NCBI RefSeq assembly: GCF_000936425.1
Contig: NZ_AVFK01000001.1
Location: 434,001 to 498,000 of the forward strand
Source of the DNA: Skermanella aerolata KACC 11604
GTDB lineage: Bacteria > Pseudomonadota > Alphaproteobacteria > Azospirillales > Azospirillaceae
DNA length: 64,000 bases
Direction: 5' to 3'
This document shows, one piece after another, positions 8,214-15,284 of this stretch. The translations under genes and the position numbers were made by a program. Positions within the stretch are counted from its first letter, which is position 1. Each line of letters starts with the position of its first letter. The notes beneath the pieces were generated by a model, which saw only the letters and a list, made by a program, of their open reading frames with translations, had not been told where the DNA came from and ran no database searches.

Positions 8214-9052
8214 CGCTTCGGCTTGACCGGAGGAACGGGTGTGTGGACCAGCGGCACGACGGCCGAGACCGAGGCGGCATCCTTCGGGCGCGGCTTGTGG
8301 GGCGGAGGAGCGACCAGCGCCACGGGGACGGCTGCCTCCGGTGCCGCGGGCGATGCGGCGGCAGGCGCCTGGACTGCCGGCAGGAGTGCCGACGGAGCGG
8401 CAACGGCCGACATGAGCTGAGGCGATAGCGGTTTCGATGCGGAAGACCTGATGACGGCGGCCGGTGCCGGAACCGACGCCGCGACCGGCACGGTGACCGC
8501 AGCCGGCGAGGGTACTGCGGCAGGTGCTGGGACCGCGGCAGCGGGAGCGGTCGGAGCCGGGGCGGCGAGGAATCCGGCGGCTTCCAGGTTGGTCATCCAG
8601 CTTCGCTGGGTGGCTGGCCGCCGAACCGGGCCGATGCCGATGCCCGCCAACTCGGCATCGGTGAAGAAGTGGGCAAGCACGGCCTCCGCCCGCCGCTGAC
8701 TGACCGGCGGCATGACGCGCCACAGTCGGGACGCTTCGCGCTTCGCGCTGTTGCTGCCGCTGATCGCCGCCGTCGTATACCAGCGCAACGCGCTTGGCGG
8801 GTCCCATTTGACGCCGATGCCGCGGTCGTACAGCCGTGCCGCGACTTCCGCCGCTTCGGCATCGCCCGCACCCGCGCGGGTCAGCAAGGCTTCTACGGCC
8901 GATCGTGAGACGGCCCCGGTGTCGATGGTTTCCAGGACTGCCGCCGTCTCGGGAGCGCGGGCCAGGGCCGGTCCGGCCGTCAGTGCGGCGGCGGCGGAAA
9001 ACAGCAGGGGAAGCACGACGGAAATCGAACGCCAGCGCGAACAGATCGGCAT
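8210..9052 (-). CDS. Secreted SEL1-repeat protein with Ala/Pro-rich tail
   Basis: A 280-residue exported protein. A signal peptide is visible (about 1-32, ending ALARA). SEL1-like helical repeats follow at about 60-115 (AARLYDRGIGVKWDPPSALRWY), then a segment resembling a degenerate peptidoglycan-binding/helical module. A long Ala/Pro/Val-rich unstructured tail (about 165-280) ends HKPRPK...PVKPKR. SEL1 repeats usually mediate protein-protein contacts. The gene converges on the M50-HlyD gene with stop codons overlapping (TAG on each strand at 8210-8213), so no intergenic terminator exists between them. The Ala/Pro tail could span the periplasm. A functional link with the export-like genes is only positional. 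Confidence 0.75.
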   Translation of the reverse strand: MPICSRWRSISVVLPLLFSAAAALTAGPALARAPETAAVLETIDTGAVSRSAVEALLTRAGAGDAEAAEVAARLYDRGIGVKWDPPSALRWYTTAAISGSNSAKREASRLWRVMPPVSQRRAEAVLAHFFTDAELAGIGIGPVRRPATQRSWMTNLEAAGFLAAPAPTAPAAAVPAPAAVPSPAAVTVPVAASVPAPAAVIRSSASKPLSPQLMSAVAAPSALLPAVQAPAAASPAAPEAAVPVALVAPPPHKPRPKDAASVSAVVPLVHTPVPPVKPKR

Positions 9053-9218
9053 CTTCAGTATCCAAGCGTGCGTGGAAGGATTGTGGTGACGCTAGGGTAT
9101 GCCAACTGTTTTGAGAGTTGGTTAATGGCAGGAAAATGGCATTCCCCTGCACTCAGGAACCTATGGAGCCGCACGGGGTTGGGTCTCCGACAGTTCTAAC
9201 AACCATCGCAGGCCCACC

Positions 9219-9650
9219 ATGCGTATCGCAGTCTCCGCCGTAACCGCCCTCGTACTAGCATTGGCCGTTCCGGCGGTGGCCCAGCAAGCCACCAATCCGA
9301 TGACGCACGACTCGATGCCGAAGGTCGAAGGGCCGGCGGCGACGCCGGCTCAGGTCGACAGGCTGATCGGAACGGATGCCGTGGCAGCGGATGGCCGAAA
9401 GGTCGGCAAGATCGAAAACCTGCTGGTGGCCCCCGATGGCCGGGTCGACTACGTGGTGCTGGAATGGGGCGGCGTCCTGGGTCTCGGCGAGCGGCAGGTC
9501 GCCGTTCCGTGGAAGGATGTCAAGCTGAACCCCGAGAGCACGGTCGCCACGATCGATATGACGCGGGAGCAGCTCGAGCAGGCCCAGCGCTACGACCCGG
9601 ACGTGCCGGCCGCTGCCGGTATCGATTCAAACATCAAGCCGTTGCGCTGA
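9219..9650 (+). CDS. PRC-barrel domain protein, exported
   Basis: A 143-residue protein with a Sec signal peptide (MRIAVSAVTALVLALAVPAVA-QQ). A PRC-barrel beta domain covers about residues 45-118 (IGTDAVAADGRKVGKIENLLVAPDG, read in parts, then ERQVAVPWKDV). PRC-barrel proteins bind RNA, photosynthetic reaction centres or unknown partners. Exported forms are common and uncharacterised in soil alphaproteobacteria. It is monocistronic-looking, followed 50 nt later by the DUF533 gene in the same direction. Confidence 0.85.
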   Translation: MRIAVSAVTALVLALAVPAVAQQATNPMTHDSMPKVEGPAATPAQVDRLIGTDAVAADGRKVGKIENLLVAPDGRVDYVVLEWGGVLGLGERQVAVPWKDVKLNPESTVATIDMTREQLEQAQRYDPDVPAAAGIDSNIKPLR

Positions 9651-9700
9651 TCGGCACACCGGCTGCCGTTATCAATCGATTTTAAGGGAGCGGACGACCC

Positions 9701-10489
9701 ATGGCCAATCTTCAGAACATCCTTGGAACGATGCTTGCGACCGGCATGGCCGGCCGCAGCCGGCGCGGTCCATCCTTCGCGGCCGGTAACGTCTCCGGCG
9801 GCGGCTTCCGCAATGCCGCCGGTCTCGCGTCCCTCGGCTATCTTGCCTACAAGGCTTGGCAGGAGCGTCAGCAGAACATGGGACCGGCCTCCGGCCAGCA
9901 GCAGCCCGGCAGTGGTTCGACCGGCGGAGCTTCGGCCGGCGGCATCTTCGGCAGCGGCGGACTGGCGGGGATCGGCGAGTCGATCTTCGGCGGCGGCAGC
10001 GGCACGACGCAGGGTGCGGGCTCCGGTACCGCCGCTCCTGCTTCCACCACTCCGCGGACCGGCTCGAGACCGTCACTCGGCGAGCGTCTGGTCGAATCCC
10101 TTAAGCCGCATGAGCAGCCGGAAGCAAGGGCCGCCGCCGAGACGATGGGAGATCAGAAGGCGCTGCTGCTGATCCGGGCCATGATCGCGGCGGCCAATGC
10201 CGATGGCCAGATCAGCGCAGTCGAGCGGCAGCGTATCCTTGGCAAGCTGGACGAAGCCGGTGCGGACGCGGATGACCGGCGCACCGTCGAGCAGGAACTC
10301 CAGCAGCCTCGTTCGCTCGACGCCTTGCTGCGCGACGTGACCGATCCGGAAACGGCGGAGCAGGTTTATCTCGCTTCCGAAATGGCGATCGACACCGGCT
10401 CGCCGGCGGAAAAGTCCTATCTTCAATATCTGGCGGCCCGCCTCAACCTGCCGGACGATCGGGTTCAGGAACTGAACCGGATCGTCTGA
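9701..10489 (+). CDS. DUF533 / TerB-like protein
   Basis: A 262-residue protein whose C-terminal half (about 130-260) shows the DUF533/YebE-type TerB-like helical domain: LLIRAMIAAANADGQISAVERQRIL, a calcium/metal-binding-looking acidic helix pair. The N-terminus has the DUF533-typical GLASLGYLAYKAW membrane-associating helix (about 46-58). The middle (65-120) is Gly/Ser/Thr-rich linker. E. coli YebE is an inner-membrane envelope-stress protein of unknown activity. A strong SD (AAGGGAGCGGACGACCC) precedes the ATG. Confidence 0.8.
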   Translation: MANLQNILGTMLATGMAGRSRRGPSFAAGNVSGGGFRNAAGLASLGYLAYKAWQERQQNMGPASGQQQPGSGSTGGASAGGIFGSGGLAGIGESIFGGGSGTTQGAGSGTAAPASTTPRTGSRPSLGERLVESLKPHEQPEARAAAETMGDQKALLLIRAMIAAANADGQISAVERQRILGKLDEAGADADDRRTVEQELQQPRSLDALLRDVTDPETAEQVYLASEMAIDTGSPAEKSYLQYLAARLNLPDDRVQELNRIV

Positions 10490-10520
10490 CAGAGGGACGC
10501 GGCTCCGCCGCCGGAAAGGG

Positions 10521-10543
10521 CAGGGCTCCTAATGGGAGCCCTG
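10521..10543. terminator. Bidirectional hairpin between convergent genes
   Basis: CAGGGCTCC-TAATG-GGAGCCCTG, a perfect 9-bp stem with a 5-nt loop, lies 32 nt after the DUF533 stop and overlaps the last codons of the convergent yccF-like gene. There is no T-run, so termination strength is uncertain. Confidence 0.55.
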
Positions 10544-10984
10544 GATCCGGTAGCCGGCGCGGGCACGTTCTTCCAGTTCCTCGTTCGACACTATCCGCTT
10601 GCCGATGGGCCAGAGCGAAATCACCGCCAGCTTCAGGTGCGCCCAGGCGAACGGTATGCCGACGATCGTCAGGGCGAGCGCCACGGCCGTCAGCAGATGG
10701 CCCAGGGCCAGCCACCAGCCGGCTAGAACGAACCAGATCACGTTGCCGATCATGCCCAGCGGGCTGGTCCCGAAGTCGGTCCTGCCGTCCCACTCCTCGC
10801 GCGACACGGCAGTCCGTCCGAAGGGGGCGAGAGTGTAGCTGGCGATGTTCACCGCGGAGCGTGCCCAGGGCAAACCGATGATGGTGATGGCCATGACGAT
10901 GGCCGCCAGCAGCCATCCCGCCGCCATCCAGATTCCGCCGGTGATGATCCACAGGATGTTCAGGATCAGGCTTATCAGGCTCAT
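10529..10984 (-). CDS. yccF: YccF domain inner-membrane protein
   Basis: A 151-residue membrane protein with two tandem YccF domains. The first follows MSLISLILNILWIITGGIWMA and the second repeats the pattern in IGNVIWFVLAGWWLALGHL; each is followed by a conserved TIIGLPWA / TIVGIPFAWAHLKLA motif. Four hydrophobic segments are visible. The start at 10984 is chosen because AAGGAG lies 8 nt before it; a longer in-frame reading upstream has no ribosome-binding site. Function is unknown in the family; E. coli YccF has been linked to DNA release in transformed or phage-infected cells only tentatively. Confidence 0.88.
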   Translation of the reverse strand: MSLISLILNILWIITGGIWMAAGWLLAAIVMAITIIGLPWARSAVNIASYTLAPFGRTAVSREEWDGRTDFGTSPLGMIGNVIWFVLAGWWLALGHLLTAVALALTIVGIPFAWAHLKLAVISLWPIGKRIVSNEELEERARAGYRIQGSH

Positions 10985-11257
10985 ATAAATCTCTCCTTCG
11001 ACTGCGATATGGGGAGATTTTTTCTTTCTTCCAAGGTCTTGCAGAGGCGGCCGCGCCACCCGTTCGGCCATTTCGCCACAGCCTGTAGCATCCGGAACAT
11101 ACTTCTAAAGTTTGGATGGAAAAAAGCGGGAACCCGGTTGCCTCCGTGAACAAATCGGCCTATGTCTCGTTCATCCGTGCAGCGACGTCCGGCCTCGGCC
11201 GTATCGTCCGCACTCAACCTTGGAGTTTCGCGTGAGCGACAACGGTCCGTCTAGCTA

Positions 11258-11291
11258 GGCGGCCGGACGTTATTCTCATCGTCCGTCCGCC
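11258..11291. promoter_or_regulatory. Leader hairpin before small gene
   Basis: GGCGGCCGGACG pairs with CGTCCGTCCGCC around a 10-nt loop (11 of 12 pairs), ending 31 nt before the ATG of the 72-residue gene. It could be a 5' UTR structure, an attenuator, or the terminator of an unseen short transcript. Confidence 0.4.
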
Positions 11292-11322
11292 TCTGAAAAG
11301 AGATATAGAGAAGGATGAGACG

Positions 11323-11541
11323 ATGACGCGCAATCTCGCTGTCGAGTTCCGTATTGCGGCCAACACCCTGCGCCGCCTGACCGGCAACCCCGATCCCCGC
11401 AAAGCCGCCCGTGCCCAGGAGATCCTGGGCGACAAGGCGCTCTTCCGTGAATTCGTCGACCAGCGGCACCGTGCCTTGCGCACCCGCACCGATGCCGTCT
11501 CGGAGGGCGACAGTAACGGCTTGGCCGATTTGGCTGCCTGA
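11323..11541 (+). CDS. Small hypothetical protein (72 aa)
   Basis: I do not recognise it. It is a 72-residue, basic, mostly helical soluble protein (MTRNLAVEFRIAANTLRRL... ending GLADLAA) with no signal peptide. Support for it being real: a good SD (GAAGGATGAG) 5 nt from the ATG, the same codon bias as the neighbours, and a structured leader upstream. It stands alone between divergent and convergent genes. Confidence 0.6.
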   Translation: MTRNLAVEFRIAANTLRRLTGNPDPRKAARAQEILGDKALFREFVDQRHRALRTRTDAVSEGDSNGLADLAA

Positions 11542-11595
11542 TCATCGGCTGCCTGAACATCGGCGGCGGGAGCAAGGCCGGTCCTTGGCCGGCCT

Positions 11596-11910
11596 TCATC
11601 CCACAAGCTTCAGTCCTATGATGCCGGCGACGATCAGCCCCAGGGAGACCAAGCGGGCCGCAGTCGCCGGCTCACCGAACAGGACGATGCCGAGGATCGC
11701 GGTCCCGCAGGCGCCGATCCCGGTCCAGACCGCATAGGCTGTGCCTATCGGCAGGCTCTTGAGCGCGTAGCTCAGCATCACGAGGCTGAGCACCATCGCG
11801 GCGATCGTCCACACGCTCGGCCACAGCTTCGATAATCCTTCGGTATATTTGAGTCCTACAGCCCATCCGGTTTCCAGCAACCCGGCTGCGAACAAGATTA
11901 ACCACGCCAT
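11596..11910 (-). CDS. gdx: SMR-family exporter, Gdx (SugE) type guanidinium/H+ antiporter
   Basis: A 104-residue four-helix small multidrug resistance protein. It is very close in pattern to E. coli Gdx (formerly SugE): [29 protein letters not shown] and the C-terminal [12 protein letters not shown]. The essential proton/substrate glutamate is Glu13 ([12 protein letters not shown]). The K/GLP.GTAYA..TG pattern separates Gdx proteins from EmrE-like multidrug pumps, so export of guanidinium is the likely job. ATG 11910 is preferred over a TTG two codons upstream. No guanidine riboswitch was recognised in the leader. Confidence 0.88.
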   Translation of the reverse strand: MAWLILFAAGLLETGWAVGLKYTEGLSKLWPSVWTIAAMVLSLVMLSYALKSLPIGTAYAVWTGIGACGTAILGIVLFGEPATAARLVSLGLIVAGIIGLKLVG

Positions 11911-12009
11911 AGTCAATTCACCACAAGCTCTTCATCGCGAGTTCTTCACCGTAGCGGATCGCTTTTCGCTGGCTTAATGTTGCGGCCTGTTTGAAATGAT
12001 GGGTAAGAG

Positions 12010-12513
12010 ATGAAGATATTCGGGATCGCCGGGTGGAGCGGCAGCGGCAAGACGAACCTGATGGTCCGCCTCTTGCCGGAATTGACGGGCATGGGGCTCC
12101 GGGTGTCGACCATGAAGCATGCCCATCACGCCTTCGATGTCGATCAGCCCGGCAAGGACAGCTACAACCATCGTCAATCCGGCGCTACGGAAGTCATGAT
12201 CACCTCGGCCAACCGCTGGGCGCTGATGCACGAGAACCGGGGCGAGGCCGAACCGTCGATCGACGAGCTTGTCCGGCATATGACACCGGTCGACCTCCTG
12301 CTGATCGAAGGATTCAAACGGTCTCCTCACCCGAAACTGGAGGTTTTCCGCCGGGCCACCGGCAAGCCCCTGCTGGCATTGGAAGACGAGCATGTGGTGG
12401 CCGTCGCCTGCGACGAAGCCGTTCCGGAAGTGACGGTTCCCGTGCTTGATCTCAACCGGGCGGAGGCAATTGCCCGCTTCGTAGTGACGCACTGCGGCAT
12501 AGCCATCCCATAA
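12010..12513 (+). CDS. mobB: Molybdopterin-guanine dinucleotide biosynthesis protein B
   Basis: A 167-residue P-loop protein. The Walker A is GWSGSGKT (residues 8-15), followed by KHAHHAFDVDQPGKDSYNHR and a RHMTPVDLLLIEGFKRSPHPK segment, diagnostic of MobB. MobB helps MobA attach GMP to molybdopterin for bis-MGD enzymes (nitrate reductase, formate dehydrogenase, DMSO reductase families). It stands without mobA or moeA here. It is divergent from the Gdx gene, with about 100 nt shared upstream DNA. Confidence 0.92.
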   Translation: MKIFGIAGWSGSGKTNLMVRLLPELTGMGLRVSTMKHAHHAFDVDQPGKDSYNHRQSGATEVMITSANRWALMHENRGEAEPSIDELVRHMTPVDLLLIEGFKRSPHPKLEVFRRATGKPLLALEDEHVVAVACDEAVPEVTVPVLDLNRAEAIARFVVTHCGIAIP

Positions 12514-12678
12514 ATCCAAGCTTTTCCGCCGGAAACGAGAATACTTCTGTCTGTGTCCTGTATCGAAAATTATTGACCTCGTTTTCAGCACTCGTATCAT
12601 GATCGGGTAGCGTCTGAGTCTACCGCCGGCTGGTTGTCGCAATGGCGATCGCGAGCAAGCGGGCGCGAGGAGAATGGT

Positions 12679-14835
12679 ATGATTGTCCTGTCTGGCGTCG
12701 GGATGGAGGATCACTCCCACTTACCGGCGGTGGATGGTGCGGATGCGATGGCAGGGGTGAGGACCGCATTGGTATTCGGTGGTTCCAGCGTGTCGAATCC
12801 GTTGTTCGAGATCCTCGATCTCGCGGGAGATGCCTTTGTCGTCATGGATGGCGCCTTTCGCATCGTCCTGTTTAACCGTGCCGCCGAGCAGGTCTTCCAA
12901 TATTCCGCGTCCGATGTGATCGGGCATTCGGTGCAGTCCTTGCTGCCGGAGCGCTTCCGGCATGGCCACGGCAAGCAGATGACCGATTTCCGCGATCACA
13001 CCAAAGGCTCGCGCTTGATGGGTGAGCGCCGCCAGATCGTCGGACTGCGCCGCGACGGGGCCGAGTTCCCGGCGGAGGCCTCCATCGCCTGCGTGTCGCT
13101 CGACGGCGAGACAGCCTATGTGGTGGTGCTCCGGGACATAACCGAACGTACATTGGCGGAGCAGCAGACGGCGCGTCTCGGCCGGATCATCGAGCAATCC
13201 ATCAACGAGATCTACGTCTTCAACGCGGAGTCGCGGCGTTTCATACTCGTCAACCGGGGGGCTCGCGAGAACCTGGGCTACTCGGCGGAAGAAATGCTCC
13301 GCATGACGCCGATGGACCTGAAGACGGACTATTCCGAGGATGACTTTGCCGAACTAGTGCGGCCGCTTCAGGACGGTTCCATGGATGAGATCTGTTACGA
13401 GACTCTCCATCACCGCCGCGACGGTTCCACCTACGAGGTCGAGATCCGGCTTCAACTGCTCCGTCACGAGACGCCGCCGGTATTCGTCGCGATCGCCCGC
13501 GACATTACGGAGCGTTCCCATTTCGAAACCCTTATCCGGCGGCAGTCCCTCTACGATGCCGTGACCCTGCTGCCAAACCGCACCCTGTTCGGCGAACGCC
13601 TTGGCATGGCGCTGGAAGACGATCAGGTGTCCAAGGTATCCGGCGGCATGATGCTGATCGACCTGATCGACTTCCGGCTCGTCACGGACAGCATGGGCAG
13701 GGCCATAGGCGACCGTGCCATCCAGGAGGCGGCAAGGCGCTTGGCCGGCTGCCTTCGCTCGACGGACACGCTGGCCCGGCTGGAAGGGTCGGAGTTCGCG
13801 GTCCTCGCCCCCAATCTCGATCACGCCGGCCGTATGGGCATGCTGGCCGACCGGGCGCTTGCGGCCTTCGAATCGCCGGTCGACCTGGACGGGTTCGAGA
13901 TCAGGCTCAATCCCGTCATCGGCATGGTCACCTTTCCCGCCGACGGAACCGATCCGGACGTCCTGCTGCGCAATGCCAATGCGGCGCTTTGGAGCGCCAG
14001 GGAAAGTGACGGACCGCCCAGGCGCTTTTATACTCCCGATCTCGACACGGTGGTAAACAACCGGATCGCCATGAGGTCCGGGTTGTCGCGGGCGCTGGAG
14101 CGCGGGGAGTTCTCGCTGGTCTACCAGCCGAAGGTCGATCTGAAGACCTGGACGGTCTGCGGGTGCGAGGCGCTCCTGCGGTGGCGCAGTCCGGATCTCG
14201 GCAACGTTTCTCCTGCGGATTTCGTCCCGGAACTGGAAGAAACGGGGCTGATCAACGCCATAGGCGAATGGGTGCTGGAAACGGCCTGCCGTAAGCGCCG
14301 CCTGCTGATCGACCGGGGGCATTCCAAGGTCCGCATGGCGGTCAACCTGTCGGTCCGCCAGATTCGTCCCGCCTTCATTCCGGCACTGATCGCGATCCTC
14401 AAGCGTACCGGGCTAGAGCCGAACGACATCGAACTGGAGATCACCGAAAGCGTGCTGATGAAGGACAGCGGCGAAATTGTCCTGCTGTTGCAGCAATTGG
14501 CCGATTTGGGCGTCCATCTGGCTCTCGACGACTTCGGTACGGGGTATTCTTCCCTGGCGTATATCAAGATGATGCCGCTCGATACGATCAAGATCGACAG
14601 GTCGCTGATCACGGACATTGCGACGGGCGCCGAAGATGCGGAAATCGTTCGCGCTGTTATCGACATGGGCCATTCCATGTCGCGCCGCATCGTGGCGGAA
14701 GGGGTGGAAACCGAACAGCAGGTGGCTCACCTGCGCCGCCTGGGCTGCGACGAGATCCAAGGCTATCTGTTCAGCCGGCCCATACCTGGTCCCGAGCTGC
14801 TGAAACTGTTGGCCGGCCTCGCTTCGCCGTCTTGA
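12679..14835 (+). CDS. PAS-PAS-GGDEF(degenerate)-EAL protein, probable c-di-GMP phosphodiesterase
   Basis: A 718-residue cytoplasmic signalling protein: PAS at about 40-155, PAS at about 165-285, GGDEF at about 300-455, EAL at about 465-710. The cyclase signature is degenerate (EGSEF at 369-373) and the metal-binding DLDxF is DLIDF, so cyclase activity is unlikely. However, an RxxD I-site-like motif (RSTD, 360-363) remains five residues before it. The EAL domain looks intact: EAL at 497-499, ITESVL, and DDFGTG starting near 617. ATG 12679 is chosen because GAGGAG precedes it by 6 nt. It is followed 19 nt later by a lone receiver gene. Confidence 0.9.
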   Translation: MIVLSGVGMEDHSHLPAVDGADAMAGVRTALVFGGSSVSNPLFEILDLAGDAFVVMDGAFRIVLFNRAAEQVFQYSASDVIGHSVQSLLPERFRHGHGKQMTDFRDHTKGSRLMGERRQIVGLRRDGAEFPAEASIACVSLDGETAYVVVLRDITERTLAEQQTARLGRIIEQSINEIYVFNAESRRFILVNRGARENLGYSAEEMLRMTPMDLKTDYSEDDFAELVRPLQDGSMDEICYETLHHRRDGSTYEVEIRLQLLRHETPPVFVAIARDITERSHFETLIRRQSLYDAVTLLPNRTLFGERLGMALEDDQVSKVSGGMMLIDLIDFRLVTDSMGRAIGDRAIQEAARRLAGCLRSTDTLARLEGSEFAVLAPNLDHAGRMGMLADRALAAFESPVDLDGFEIRLNPVIGMVTFPADGTDPDVLLRNANAALWSARESDGPPRRFYTPDLDTVVNNRIAMRSGLSRALERGEFSLVYQPKVDLKTWTVCGCEALLRWRSPDLGNVSPADFVPELEETGLINAIGEWVLETACRKRRLLIDRGHSKVRMAVNLSVRQIRPAFIPALIAILKRTGLEPNDIELEITESVLMKDSGEIVLLLQQLADLGVHLALDDFGTGYSSLAYIKMMPLDTIKIDRSLITDIATGAEDAEIVRAVIDMGHSMSRRIVAEGVETEQQVAHLRRLGCDEIQGYLFSRPIPGPELLKLLAGLASPS

Positions 14836-14854
14836 ATGACATGAGAACGCGGCC

Positions 14855-15250
14855 ATGACGCACTCCGCTTCAAAAGGTCCGATCCGGGTTCTCTGCGTAG
14901 ACGACCATGTCATCATCGGCATGGCGATGCGCGCCACCATCGACGCATCCCCGGACATGTGCTGCGTCGGATGCATCGACCGCGCCGACATGCTGACGGA
15001 AACCGTCGCGGAGTTGCGGCCCGACGCCGTGCTGCTGGATCTCCACATGCCGGGCAAGGAACCGCTGGCGGCGATGCGCGACCTGATCGGCGAGCACCCT
15101 GGTGTCGCGATCATCGCGTTCAGCGGCTCCGACGACAGCGAGACGCGGCGGATGGCCCTGGAGTCCGGCGCATGGTGCTACCAGCTCAAGGGACATAGCG
15201 GGCAGAAGATCCTGGATGCCATACGCGCGGCAGTCCATCGGAAGAGATGA
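14855..15250 (+). CDS. Single-domain response regulator (receiver only)
   Basis: A 131-residue receiver domain with no output domain. Visible features are the acidic pair DD at 16-17, the phospho-acceptor Asp62 in LLDLHMPG, the switch Ser/Thr (AFSGSDD) and a conserved-position Lys in YQLKGHSG. It probably shares a transcript with the upstream EAL protein (19 nt gap). Stand-alone receivers act through protein contacts, as phosphate sinks, or on kinases; the partner here could be the c-di-GMP enzyme. Confidence 0.88.
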   Translation: MTHSASKGPIRVLCVDDHVIIGMAMRATIDASPDMCCVGCIDRADMLTETVAELRPDAVLLDLHMPGKEPLAAMRDLIGEHPGVAIIAFSGSDDSETRRMALESGAWCYQLKGHSGQKILDAIRAAVHRKR

Positions 15251-15284
15251 CGGCCGTCGCGGCGCCGGTTCGTGTTCCCGCAGA

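Noticed and set aside
11911-12009. Guanidine riboswitch upstream of the Gdx exporter
   Set aside because: No ykkC class I core and no pair of ACGR-loop hairpins could be found on the minus strand.
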